A DNA stretch of 64,000 nucleotides, taken from assembly GCA_947453145.1 (NCBI GenBank), contig CANGFA010000001.1, positions 1 to 64,000 on the forward strand, written 5' to 3'. The notes beneath the pieces were generated by a model. That model ran no database searches and was not told the DNA's origin. It was given only the letters and a program-made list of their open reading frames with translations. This DNA is from Bacteroidota bacterium. Lineage in GTDB: Bacteria; Bacteroidota; Bacteroidia; Chitinophagales; Chitinophagaceae. This document shows positions 15,824-25,082 of this stretch, piece by piece (position 1 is the stretch's first letter; each line of letters starts with the position of its first letter). The position numbers and the translations under genes were made by a program.

Positions 15824-17203
15824 ATTTAAATAATAATAAACGGGAACCCCTGTTGCAATTAAACTTAATCCCCAAATAGCAGCATAGGGTTGATTGATAA
15901 TAGTGCTTATAAACAAGCTTACACAAAACAAACAGAAAATTGCAGGAACAAATGGATACCCAATTACTTTATACTTTCTTTCTATTTCGGGATGCTTTAT
16001 TCTTAATAAAATAACACCTAGTGCAGTGCTTCCATAAAATAAAAAGGAAGCAAACACCAACATATCTGTTAACTGATCGAAAGTGCCCGAAAATACCAAC
16101 ATGATAGCCCAAAAAGCTTGTATAAACAAAGCGATATCTGGGGTATTGTATTTTGGATGTATCGAAGCGGCTTTGCTAAAAAACATTTTGTCTCTTGCCA
16201 TGGCGTACATGATTCTCGCCGACATAAGAATACTACTGTTACAAGAATTTAAAGTAGTCACTACTATTAAACTTGCAATTAAGGTCATACCAAGGGTCCC
16301 GCTAATTTGACCTGCCACTTCTACCGCAGCAATTTTATTAGCACTTGCATTTAATTGTATGAAAAAATCTATGGGCAAAACATATACAAAAACTATGTTT
16401 AACATTACGTAGGTAACAATTACAATAATGGTACCAACCCCCAAGGCCAAAGGTAAATTGCGTTTTGGATTTTTAACTTCCTCGCCTATATAGGCTATAT
16501 TGTTCCAACCCTCATAGCCCCAAAAAGCCCCCAAACTTGCAACAAATAAAGCTTTTATTAAATTCCATCCTTGCGGGGCAAGATGATTTATATTCCTTGT
16601 ACTTTGCGTCATGTTTTGATAGTTGCCTTTACCAGCAGTAAATCCTACTACTATAAAAACTAAAATTCCAATGAGCATTAAATACGTAAGTAGGCTACTT
16701 AATTTTTCGGCAAACTGAACGCCTCGGTAATTTAATAGGGTTAATAAAATAATTAAAACAGCGGCTACCATTTTAATAGCTAAATTTTGAAAAAGCGCGA
16801 TCCCTAAAAAGGTAGCATTAGAACCTATCACAGGTAAAGGAAATAAACTATTTAGTGATTCTGCAAAAATATAAGCCAGCGCAGAAATAGCTGCCGTCTT
16901 AATTACCGTAAAGCTAGACCAACCATATAAAAAGGAAAAAAAGCGTCCGTATATTTTTTGAAAATAAAAATACTCGCCGCCTGAATTGGGAAACATACTT
17001 ACCATCTCTGCGGTGGATAAGGCGCCTGCTAAGCTAATCAAACCTGCCAAAACCCAGCATAATATAATTAACCAAGGACTTCCCAATTCCTGCGCCATTG
17101 GCGCAATTTTTTTGAATACCCCCGACCCAATAATCACGCTCACTACTAAAAATGTGGCAGCGCGTAATCCAACTTTTGGTTTAAGGGTTTCAATATTATT
17201 CAT
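15809..17203 (-). CDS. APC-superfamily amino acid permease
   Basis: A 464-residue inner-membrane transporter with about 12 hydrophobic segments, opening with the conserved 'VVSVIIGSGVFKKIAP' helix-1 motif of the amino acid-polyamine-organocation family. 'SLGAFWGYEGWNNIAYIGEEVKNPKRNLP' in the middle is typical of the LAT/basic-amino-acid exchanger branch. It probably moves amino acids across the inner membrane; direction and substrate are unknown. It is the last gene of a five-gene minus-strand operon, 59 bases after the epimerase gene, pointing to the operon's amino acid products or substrates. Confidence 0.9.
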   Translation of the reverse strand: MNNIETLKPKVGLRAATFLVVSVIIGSGVFKKIAPMAQELGSPWLIILCWVLAGLISLAGALSTAEMVSMFPNSGGEYFYFQKIYGRFFSFLYGWSSFTVIKTAAISALAYIFAESLNSLFPLPVIGSNATFLGIALFQNLAIKMVAAVLIILLTLLNYRGVQFAEKLSSLLTYLMLIGILVFIVVGFTAGKGNYQNMTQSTRNINHLAPQGWNLIKALFVASLGAFWGYEGWNNIAYIGEEVKNPKRNLPLALGVGTIIVIVTYVMLNIVFVYVLPIDFFIQLNASANKIAAVEVAGQISGTLGMTLIASLIVVTTLNSCNSSILMSARIMYAMARDKMFFSKAASIHPKYNTPDIALFIQAFWAIMLVFSGTFDQLTDMLVFASFLFYGSTALGVILLRIKHPEIERKYKVIGYPFVPAIFCLFCVSLFISTIINQPYAAIWGLSLIATGVPVYYYLNKNAK

Positions 17204-17262
17204 GGAATAAGTATGTTTTTAGATATACTGAAAAATAGTAGCTCATTTTTTAAACAACAGTT

Positions 17263-18330
17263 CTATATTAAATTGAAGCCAAAACCAGGCGTTTGGTTAA
17301 TATGCATTACACCCTCTTTAATTTCAAATCCTCCTTTGACCAAGTCTTCTGCTAAATCTAAGCTTCCATCTAAATCAATATACCTTGTATTTGGACAAGC
17401 ATACGCAACGTGTAAAGCTGCGGTAATACTTATAATACTTTCGTCATTACAACCCCAGAACAAATCAATATTTGCATTTTGAGCAATATTCGCAATGCCT
17501 AATGCACCAACTAAGCCGCCACATTTCATTAATTTAATATTATAAATCCCAAATGGCTTTTCATTAGAAGCTAACATTAATGCTGCTTGAGGGTCCTTTA
17601 AAGATTCGTCGGCAGCTAATAATTTTCGTTCTTCATTGGATAGCATCAACAATTCCTTTTCGGTACCCACCGGCATAGGTTGTTCTATTAATTCCAAATC
17701 CTTTCCCTTGGTGGCATTCATAAATTTTTTCAAATCTTGTATCGTATATCCCTGATTGGCGTCTACTCTTATTTTAAAATGATCCCCAAATTGTTCTTTT
17801 AATTTTACAACTCTTTCAATATCTTCTTTAACGTCTAAACCCGTTTTTACTTTTAGAATTTTAAAACCAAGGTCTTTGTAGTCCTTCGCCTCAGCCAATG
17901 TCTCTTTCATATTTTTAATACCAATCGTAACTGAAGTAGGCAGGGCTTTTATTTTTTGTCCATAAAATGCGGCTACTGAAATGCCAATGAATTTTCCAAA
18001 AGCATCATGAAGAGCAATATCAATTGCAGCCTGGGTTCCAGGCAAATGCGGAAATTGTTGAATACTTTCAAAAATGAGTTGCTGAAAATGACGAATATCC
18101 CTACCAACAAAATTTTGTATAAAATCCGTTTTTAAATTGTTAGCGGTTTGTAGTGTGGTTTCTCCAACTACCTCCTCGGCAGGGCTCCCTGAACCATAAC
18201 CAATGATCCCATTTTCCAACTCCACTTCAAAAAATGCCAAACTCACATTGGAAAAAGTATTATAAGCTATGGTATATGGCTTTGTTAGCGCCATTTTTTT
18301 TAAATAAGATCTTACTGCAACAATTTTCAT
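17263..18330 (-). CDS. Enolase-superfamily epimerase (dipeptide epimerase / candidate DgcA N-acetyl-D-Glu racemase)
   Basis: A 355-residue member of the muconate-lactonising-enzyme subgroup of the enolase superfamily. The N-terminal capping domain (1-120) is followed by the barrel with 'ILKVKTGLDV' (catalytic KxK), 'RVDANQGY', 'ELIEQPMP', 'LAADES' (metal Asp/Glu/Asp) and 'IKLMKCGG' (second-side Lys). By family it would be called L-Ala-D/L-Glu epimerase, used in murein peptide recycling. The upstream DUF1611/DgcN gene makes an alternative attractive: DgcA, which racemises N-acetyl-D-Glu in the DgcN-DgcA route. Sequence alone does not decide between the two. Confidence 0.88.
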   Translation of the reverse strand: MKIVAVRSYLKKMALTKPYTIAYNTFSNVSLAFFEVELENGIIGYGSGSPAEEVVGETTLQTANNLKTDFIQNFVGRDIRHFQQLIFESIQQFPHLPGTQAAIDIALHDAFGKFIGISVAAFYGQKIKALPTSVTIGIKNMKETLAEAKDYKDLGFKILKVKTGLDVKEDIERVVKLKEQFGDHFKIRVDANQGYTIQDLKKFMNATKGKDLELIEQPMPVGTEKELLMLSNEERKLLAADESLKDPQAALMLASNEKPFGIYNIKLMKCGGLVGALGIANIAQNANIDLFWGCNDESIISITAALHVAYACPNTRYIDLDGSLDLAEDLVKGGFEIKEGVMHINQTPGFGFNLI

Positions 18331-18376
18331 AATTAATTTTTATCTATATCTTTTTAAGAGCAATGTAGACTTGAGA

Positions 18377-19438
18377 TTATTTTTTTAAACCGGTTAAAAT
18401 AGGAATTAATTTTGCTACTCCTTCTTGTATGGGTAGCAATACAGGAATATTTAATTCGGTTTCATATTGCTTTTGATAGTAAAAAGCTTCTTCGGTACTG
18501 CAATCTTCCGTATTTACTGCCACTGCAATTACTTTGGATCCCAATTTTTCAATGATTTCAATTTCAGATTGCACTGAAGGTATTGCACCCCAATGTGCAT
18601 CATTGTCAAAATATTTTCGCTTGGGTGCAAATAATAAAACTACATGTTTAGCATTACCAGATATAAGTAATTCAATTCCACACGGGCCACTAGGATTTCT
18701 GAGTGATGACTGGCCCTCCAAGAAAATAAAGTCCGAGTTGGTTTCTTTCCAACAGCTTACAATGGCGTGTTCCAGCTCCCCCGAAACAAAATCATTTAAA
18801 GTGGAATCAAAAACAAAGCCATATTTTCCACCTTGCAACCAACCCGTTTGACCTGTATAGATCATTTCTGCTTTTAAACCATTTGCTTCGCAAGCTTGTC
18901 TTAACATTCTAGCAGTTGTTCTTTTGCCCATGGCACAATCCATTCCAATAACAGCAATAATGTGGGATGTAACTTTAAATATTTCACCCGTCCAAAAATG
19001 TAAATCTTCTCTTTGCTTTGGCTTGCGAACATCTATTAATTCAACTCCTTTTGATTTTGCTAAGGCAACCACTTCCGGTTTTTCATTTAAATACTCATGC
19101 AAACCATTCACAATAGAAACCCCGGCATTGATTGCTTTTATAACAACTTCCAACATATTGCCAGGCAGCTTACCGCCCACAGTTGCCACCCCAATAACTA
19201 AATAGTGTATGTTATTTAATTGCGTAATTGCGTTTTCAAAATTTTCAAAAACGGGAATATTTCTATGTTTGCCGTCCAAGAGTTCACCTGCATCTTTTCC
19301 TGCTGTTGCAGCACAATCCACTATACCAATAATTGTAAAACGTTCGGTTCCTCTTATTAATCCATGTGCTGTTTTTGCATCTGAGGAAATTAATAAGCCA
19401 TTGGTTAAAACAATGGCATTGTTGTTAAAATTCTCCAT
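18377..19438 (-). CDS. DUF1611 family protein, DgcN-like (candidate D-glutamate N-acetyltransferase)
   Basis: A 353-residue cytosolic protein of the DUF1611 family. It has an N-terminal Rossmann-like part ('FTIIGIVDCAATAGKDAGELLDG') and a C-terminal P-loop domain with 'VIGMDCAMGKRTTA' near residue 168 and 'DFIFLEGQSSLRNPSG'. Characterised DgcN members acetylate D-glutamate before racemisation by a DgcA-type enolase-superfamily enzyme; this gene precedes such an enzyme by 46 bases. It begins 8 bases after the D-aminoacylase gene. The reaction is an inference from family and context. Confidence 0.85.
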   Translation of the reverse strand: MENFNNNAIVLTNGLLISSDAKTAHGLIRGTERFTIIGIVDCAATAGKDAGELLDGKHRNIPVFENFENAITQLNNIHYLVIGVATVGGKLPGNMLEVVIKAINAGVSIVNGLHEYLNEKPEVVALAKSKGVELIDVRKPKQREDLHFWTGEIFKVTSHIIAVIGMDCAMGKRTTARMLRQACEANGLKAEMIYTGQTGWLQGGKYGFVFDSTLNDFVSGELEHAIVSCWKETNSDFIFLEGQSSLRNPSGPCGIELLISGNAKHVVLLFAPKRKYFDNDAHWGAIPSVQSEIEIIEKLGSKVIAVAVNTEDCSTEEAFYYQKQYETELNIPVLLPIQEGVAKLIPILTGLKK

Positions 19439-19446
19439 TTCCGTTC

Positions 19447-21000
19447 TTATCTTTTAATGAGTACCCCCGGCTTTAAACCAGTTGCTTTTTGATTTTTATA
19501 TATTAACTGACCATTTACCCAAACCATTTCAATGCCAGTAGACAATGCATTGCTATTGCCAATCACTGCGTGGTCCATAACAGTATTAGGATCTAACAAA
19601 ACCAAGTCGGCTTTTTTGCCTGCTGCAATAACTCCTCTGTCTTTGATGCCTTCGTAATTTGCAGTTTGTTCCGTCATTTTATGAATAGCTGTTTCTAATG
19701 ACATTATTTTGTCTTCTCTAACATATTTTCCTAGCACCCTAGTAAAAGAACCATATCCTCTAGGATGTCCTCCACCATTGCCATCTGAGCAAATGACTGC
19801 ATACGGCCATTTGATAAAATCAGCTACATCCTTTTCACTCATAGATTTTGCTGCAATGGCTTCGATACTTCCTTTATATCCTGGATTTTTTTCTTTAAAA
19901 TCTGCTGCAATAGCTACCAAACTCATTAAAGTTTGTGCTTCAGATTCTTTTCTTTCTACCGCAATCGCCGCTAAAGTTTTTCCAACATAACTTGGTTGCG
20001 CTGCATATTGTACAATATATGAAGCAGTGGGATCAAATAACTGTGTAACTGCTAATTGTGCACTTGCTATATTGGTATAATCACGGGCAGGAAACAACAC
20101 ACGCAAAGTGGAATTCCAAAATGTATAAGGATACACGTCTGCGGTAATTTGAACACCTTCTGCGCGCGCGCGTTCCAATTGTTCTACAATTTTTGTTGCC
20201 GTATTCCAATCAGATTTTTTTGCCAATTTAATATGAGAAATTTGAACTGGCATTTTAGTAATCTTCCCAATTTGTATAATTTCATCCAAGGCATCAGCCA
20301 TGGTAATATCCTCGCTTCTTATATGACTTATATATCTTGTATTTGCGGCAGCGGCCACTTTTGCAAGTTGGAGTACTTCGTCTCTACTTGAATAAAAAGC
20401 TTGCTCATATTCAAGTCCTGTAGAAATACCTAAAGCGCCTTTTGCTAATTCGCGCGCTAAAATATTTTTCATCTTGTCCACCTCCACTTGTGTTGCTTGT
20501 CTTAATACATCCTTCTCTCCCATCACTTCTTCTCTCAAGCTAGAGTGGCCTGCATAACTTGCTACATTGGCAACTACCGGATGTTGTTGCATTTCTTTTT
20601 CCAAAGTATCCATTGGATAGCTTTCGCCATCCTGTCCTATTACAATAGTGGTAATGCCCTGGTTGGCAGTTGATAAACCAGCGCCTTTTTTTTGCAAATC
20701 GCCCAAATGATGGCTGTGCGCGTCAATAAATCCTGGTGCTAGCACCAAGCCCATTCCATTAATAATGTTTTCATCGTTAATGGACTTTAACTGGCCTACT
20801 TCAACGATTAAATCTCCTTGCATTCTAACGGCACCTGCTTTTGCAGGTGTTCCGGTGCCGTCTATAATTTTCACATTGCTAATTAAAGTAGTTGCAATCG
20901 TAGGATGAACTCCTTTTTTAATGGATTTTTTTTGTGCATTCACATTTGAGTGCAACAAAAAAAGGGTCAGTCCTAACAATACGAGTCCTCTTTTTTGCAT
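19447..21000 (-). CDS. Secreted N-acyl-D-amino-acid deacylase (D-aminoacylase) family amidohydrolase
   Basis: An exported zinc amidohydrolase of the D-aminoacylase family, which hydrolyses N-acyl-D-amino acids to free D-amino acids. ATG at 21000 (MQKRGLVLLG) gives a clean signal peptide ending 'SNVNAQ'; the longer track start would bury it. Seen are 'GLVLAPGFIDAHSHHLGD' (metal HxH), 'GALGISTGLEYEQAFYSS', 'YISHIRSED', 'VQISHIKLAKKSDW' and 'VICSDGNGGG'. It starts 10 bases after the symporter stop. With the DgcN-like and epimerase genes downstream it suggests a D-amino-acid pathway. Confidence 0.9.
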   Translation of the reverse strand: MQKRGLVLLGLTLFLLHSNVNAQKKSIKKGVHPTIATTLISNVKIIDGTGTPAKAGAVRMQGDLIVEVGQLKSINDENIINGMGLVLAPGFIDAHSHHLGDLQKKGAGLSTANQGITTIVIGQDGESYPMDTLEKEMQQHPVVANVASYAGHSSLREEVMGEKDVLRQATQVEVDKMKNILARELAKGALGISTGLEYEQAFYSSRDEVLQLAKVAAAANTRYISHIRSEDITMADALDEIIQIGKITKMPVQISHIKLAKKSDWNTATKIVEQLERARAEGVQITADVYPYTFWNSTLRVLFPARDYTNIASAQLAVTQLFDPTASYIVQYAAQPSYVGKTLAAIAVERKESEAQTLMSLVAIAADFKEKNPGYKGSIEAIAAKSMSEKDVADFIKWPYAVICSDGNGGGHPRGYGSFTRVLGKYVREDKIMSLETAIHKMTEQTANYEGIKDRGVIAAGKKADLVLLDPNTVMDHAVIGNSNALSTGIEMVWVNGQLIYKNQKATGLKPGVLIKR

Positions 21001-21010
21001 AATAATAATT

Positions 21011-22717
21011 TTACCAAAAACGGATATACAATCCCGCAACTACAATTAAAATAGTTACAATCATTGCGATATGCGCATTGGTTAATGTATATTTTGTTTG
21101 GTCTTCTTGTAATGAATTGGCATGCGTTTGTCCTTTCACATCCAGTAAACTTATAGTTATCATAATAATACAAGTAAATAAAAACACCCAACCCATTTGT
21201 ATTAAATATGGAATTTCAAATCCACCATGTCCATTTGGAAGTGCAGTATATAAGAAAGTGTCATTACCAAACATACTAGGCAAAAACTTATCAAATAAAA
21301 TAGCCAATATCAATCCTAATATAATTCCAGAAATCGCTGCCTTTGAAGTTGTTTTTTTCCAAAAGAAACCTAATAAAAATACAGGGAAAATTGCAGGTGA
21401 AATATAGCCGGTATATTTTTGAATAAATTCAAAGCCACCCTTTCCTCCAATACCTAAAGTATCGTTCCAGTTAATAAGAATAGCAATAATTAAAGAAACA
21501 ATTATCATGATTCTCCCTGTTGAAACCGTTTTACTATCAGTAGCCTTTTTATTTACATACTTTTTATAAATATCTAAAGAATAAATAGTGGAAATACTAT
21601 TTGCCTTTCCAGCTAGTGATGCTACAATTGCAGCTGTTAAAGCAGCCATGGATAAGCCTTTTAGACCAATTGGTAAGAAACCTATCACCGACGAATAAGC
21701 ATTGTCCTGCATTAATACACCATTGGTTGTCATTTGCTGTTGCAACTCGCCATTTTGATACAATACATAGGCTGCAATACCTGGTATAACTACTAATAAA
21801 GGCATAAATAATTTTAAAATCGCAGCAAAGAAAATTCCAGAACGAGCTGTTTTTAAATCTGCTCCCAAAGCTCTTTGTGTAATGTATTGATTACATCCCC
21901 AATAATTTAAATTAGCCACCCACATACCCGCCGCCATCATTGCAAGCCCTGGCAAGGAAGAGTAATCGTCAATTTGCTTTTGCGATGCGCCCACAACTGG
22001 TTTATCAAAAATCATTTTGAAATGATCCGGTGCCACTTTTATTAAATGGTTTAATCCTGCAATTGCATTTTTACCAAAACCAAATTTTTCACCTACTACG
22101 GTGAGTGCAATATAAGAAGTTATAAGTCCTCCAACTGTTAATACCACTACTTGTATTACATCGGTATAGCCAATTACTTTCATCCCTCCAAGGGTTATAA
22201 ACAAAGCAAATACCGACAGCCCAATCATGATTAAGTGAAAATGTTGTCCACCACTTAAATTATTAATGGCAATAGCACCTAAATATAAAATAGAAGTAAG
22301 ATTTACGAAAATGTATAAGAACAACCAGAATATAGCCATCATCATAGCAACCGTTTCATTATACCTTGTTTTTAAAAACTGAGGCATAGTGTAAATCTTA
22401 TTCTTCAAATACACCGGCATAAAAAAGATACCAACCACAACAAGAGAAATAGCTGCTAACCATTCATAGGCAGAGATGGCTAAGCCCAACCTAAATCCAT
22501 TTCCACTCATACCAATAAATTGTTCTGCCGAAATATTAGAGGCTATTAAGGAAGCTCCAATAGCCCACCATGTTAATTGTCCCTCCGCTAAAAAAAAGTC
22601 GGTAGAATTTACGGTAGCCACTTTCTTACGCTGGTAAATCCAAATACCATAACTAGCAATAAGTATAAAATACATTACAAATACTAGGTAGTCATAAGAT
22701 TGAAGTCCTTGTGGCAT
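21011..22717 (-). CDS. Sodium/solute symporter (SSS/SGLT family)
   Basis: A 568-residue inner-membrane Na+-coupled symporter with about 14 hydrophobic segments. Family signs are 'ADFFLAEGQLTWWAIGASLIASNIS'-like text at the start (here 'FFLAEGQLTWW'), 'EWLAAISLVVVGIFFMPVYL' and 'MAALTAAIVASLAGKANSISTIYSLDIYKKY'. SGLT-type members carry sugars, N-acetylneuraminate, amino acids and others. It is the first gene of the five-gene operon, so substrates related to acylated D-amino acids or murein fragments are a reasonable guess; sugars cannot be excluded. Confidence 0.9.
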   Translation of the reverse strand: MPQGLQSYDYLVFVMYFILIASYGIWIYQRKKVATVNSTDFFLAEGQLTWWAIGASLIASNISAEQFIGMSGNGFRLGLAISAYEWLAAISLVVVGIFFMPVYLKNKIYTMPQFLKTRYNETVAMMMAIFWLFLYIFVNLTSILYLGAIAINNLSGGQHFHLIMIGLSVFALFITLGGMKVIGYTDVIQVVVLTVGGLITSYIALTVVGEKFGFGKNAIAGLNHLIKVAPDHFKMIFDKPVVGASQKQIDDYSSLPGLAMMAAGMWVANLNYWGCNQYITQRALGADLKTARSGIFFAAILKLFMPLLVVIPGIAAYVLYQNGELQQQMTTNGVLMQDNAYSSVIGFLPIGLKGLSMAALTAAIVASLAGKANSISTIYSLDIYKKYVNKKATDSKTVSTGRIMIIVSLIIAILINWNDTLGIGGKGGFEFIQKYTGYISPAIFPVFLLGFFWKKTTSKAAISGIILGLILAILFDKFLPSMFGNDTFLYTALPNGHGGFEIPYLIQMGWVFLFTCIIMITISLLDVKGQTHANSLQEDQTKYTLTNAHIAMIVTILIVVAGLYIRFW

Positions 22718-22778
22718 ATTACTTTTATTTAGTCCCTAAATTTAAGGGTTATCTGCTATAAAAAACACCTAAAAAATC

Positions 22779-22805
22779 AAAAAGGCACCCCTAAGAGTGC
22801 CTTTT
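22779..22805 (-). terminator. Rho-independent terminator
   Basis: AAAAAGGCAC and GTGCCTTTT flank an 8-nt loop. It lies after the minus-strand electron-transfer operon and before the symporter operon. Confidence 0.8.
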
Positions 22806-22832
22806 CTTTATCAAAACATCAACATCAAAATT

Positions 22833-23705
22833 CTACTCTATCCCCAAGTTTTTTATTTTTTTAATTTGAACAACTAAAAATATAATTACCGCCCAAACTG
22901 CTACTACAATTGTATATGCTAATGTCTCTAACCAAATTGGCGAGTAACCTCGTCGTGCAAATAAACTACGGTGATCAAAATTGTTAGTATATACCAATTT
23001 TGTGCCCCAAGGCACTTCTATTTCTGAAGATAAATTTCCATAAGTGTCATTATCTATTACACTTGTTACTAGTATAAGGTTTCCCTTTTGATCTCCAGGC
23101 AAACTATCTCTTTTAAATAAGGCCGTAATCATTCCAGTAGAATCCGAAGTGTAGGTTTGCGTTTCATTTACATTTAACAAGCCACCAAAGCGTTTAACCC
23201 CTACTACAAAATCTACATGCGCAACGGGCATCCAAACAGTATCCACCGATGCTACAATAGATGCAATGATATTTCTACCATCTAAGGTGTCAATTTTTAA
23301 TTTTGCTTTTGTAATTGCCAAATCCCCTCTTGCTTCATCAAATTTTATATTTGCCTCGGACACAACTACAAAATTTTGATTGGGAGATTTTAACCACTCG
23401 GCTTTTGCCTGTGATGGAATTTCTAGTAAAGCCTCTCCTTTATCATTAGTTATCCCTTTTCCTAACAAATTTTCAGACAGCGCTTCTGAACCAATATAAA
23501 ACTGAACAGGAATGGCAGCAATTTGCTGAAACTTACCATCAATTTTAGATTTCGCCTGCACCAATAAATGTTGCGTTTTATTATTATCATTAAAATACTT
23601 AAGTGTTAATGATAAACTATTTTTTTCAATGGCCTGCGCCATTAACATACTTGGCATAAGGAATACTGATAGTACAAATAATAAAATCATATTATGCTTT
23701 CTCAT
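22833..23705 (-). CDS. Exported Ig-like membrane-anchored protein, last gene of electron-transfer operon
   Basis: I do not recognise a named family. The preferred start, ATG 23705 (MRKHNMILL), gives a signal peptide ending 'MLMAQ' and overlaps the 3' end of nrfD by 14 bases, implying translational coupling. The body looks like two all-beta Ig-like units (about 25-125 and 130-235), each with a 'TNDKGEALLEIP'/'TSDSTGMITALF' type turn seen in bacterial Ig-like repeats. One transmembrane helix near the C-terminus ('LAYTIVVAVWAVIIFLVVQI') leaves a short basic tail. It is probably an inner-membrane-anchored periplasmic accessory of the NrfD complex. Confidence 0.75.
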   Translation of the reverse strand: MRKHNMILLFVLSVFLMPSMLMAQAIEKNSLSLTLKYFNDNNKTQHLLVQAKSKIDGKFQQIAAIPVQFYIGSEALSENLLGKGITNDKGEALLEIPSQAKAEWLKSPNQNFVVVSEANIKFDEARGDLAITKAKLKIDTLDGRNIIASIVASVDTVWMPVAHVDFVVGVKRFGGLLNVNETQTYTSDSTGMITALFKRDSLPGDQKGNLILVTSVIDNDTYGNLSSEIEVPWGTKLVYTNNFDHRSLFARRGYSPIWLETLAYTIVVAVWAVIIFLVVQIKKIKNLGIE

Positions 23706-24999
23706 GGTAGTCTGTTTCAGTGATAGTTTCATGAATAGGTATAATGGGAAATATTCTAGCAAAAAAAGTAATTACTAATAATGCGCCTGCTAATGATCCG
23801 CCTGCAATGGCCCATTCTTCCCAGGTTGGGAAATAATGCATATAGTTTTTGGGTACATCATGCATAGGTAAAAATGGATGTAATAAAGTTGGTGTTACAA
23901 TTAAATAGCGCTTAAACCAAGATCCTACTACCACTAATATACCAGCTGTAAATGCCCATTTTGGTTTTCTTCCATTTTTGAAAATTAAAATCAGAATAGG
24001 AATTAACATAGAGGCGGATATAGCAAACCAAAATATTGGTGAGAATTCGCCCGTAAACAAGCCCATTAAATGCTCTTCCTCTGATTTTTTCATTTTAAAT
24101 GCGGGTACTAAAAATTCGTTAATATTAAAATATAAATAAATTAATGCTAATAGCACTACCACTTTTCCCATTTTATTAAAATGATCATCGGTGATATACT
24201 TTTCTAGTTTATAATGCGTTCTAAAAACATACATTGCAATTATTACACCTCCAGCACCCACTAAAAATGCGCCCGAAATAAAATAAGCACCAAAATTAGT
24301 ACTATCCCATCCTGGGCGATAGGTAGTTGCGAATAACCAAGAAGTTACAGTGTGAATTGCGAATGCAACAGGTATAATAGTAACAGATAAAATATGTATA
24401 GCCTTTTCGGTAATTTTAAATTGTGCAGGTTTGTCCTTCCAAAATGAACCTAAAAAAACATATAATTTTTGTAACCACTTTCCGTTTCTTTCTTTATACT
24501 GGATCATAATTTTCAAATCCGGCAATAAAGGAAAATATAATAATAACAAGCTTATGACTAAATAAGTGGTAATTACAATTACGTCCCAAATTATAGGAGA
24601 TTGTAAACGACCATGTGTGAATAAATTATAAAAGCGATCGGGACGTCCCATGTCTACGATAATAATGAGTCCGGCAAATGCAATAGCAGACACCGCGATA
24701 ATTTCGGCAATTCTTGTTAATGGCGTGCTCCAATGTACATCTGTCAAACGCAATACTGCCGTAATTAAGGAGCCTACTAAACTAATGGCTACGAAGAATA
24801 CGAAGTTAGAAATATATATCCCCCATGAAACATAATCCCTCAAAGCAGTTACTTCTAAACCGTAATACAGCTGCCTACAATATGCATAAAAGCCAATGGC
24901 ACAAACAACTAATAAACTAATAACCCATATGATCCCCTGCTTGCCAAATTGCTGTGGCATCAGGTCCTCAATGATTTTATTTTTTGCTATCTTTTCCAC
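23692..24999 (-). CDS. nrfD: NrfD/PsrC-type integral membrane quinone-interacting subunit
   Basis: A 435-residue polytopic inner-membrane protein of the NrfD/polysulfide reductase C family. About ten hydrophobic segments are visible, with 'YVSWGIYISNFVFFVAISLVGS', 'GRPDRFYNLFTHGRLQSPIIWDV' and 'HTVTSWLFATTYRPGWDSTNFGAYFISGAF', all typical. Such subunits exchange electrons with menaquinone and pass them to or from an Fe-S partner, here the gene immediately upstream (gap 83 bases). Length and fold also resemble ActC of alternative complex III. No catalytic subunit lies beside it. Confidence 0.92.
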   Translation of the reverse strand: MEKIAKNKIIEDLMPQQFGKQGIIWVISLLVVCAIGFYAYCRQLYYGLEVTALRDYVSWGIYISNFVFFVAISLVGSLITAVLRLTDVHWSTPLTRIAEIIAVSAIAFAGLIIIVDMGRPDRFYNLFTHGRLQSPIIWDVIVITTYLVISLLLLYFPLLPDLKIMIQYKERNGKWLQKLYVFLGSFWKDKPAQFKITEKAIHILSVTIIPVAFAIHTVTSWLFATTYRPGWDSTNFGAYFISGAFLVGAGGVIIAMYVFRTHYKLEKYITDDHFNKMGKVVVLLALIYLYFNINEFLVPAFKMKKSEEEHLMGLFTGEFSPIFWFAISASMLIPILILIFKNGRKPKWAFTAGILVVVGSWFKRYLIVTPTLLHPFLPMHDVPKNYMHYFPTWEEWAIAGGSLAGALLVITFFARIFPIIPIHETITETDYHEKA

Positions 25000-25082
25000 T
25001 TTATATTTTTTTAATTAAAGATGTTAATTTAATTGTTCAGCACAGCTCAATTATTATAGTTAATACTGTCGGATTAAAAAGG

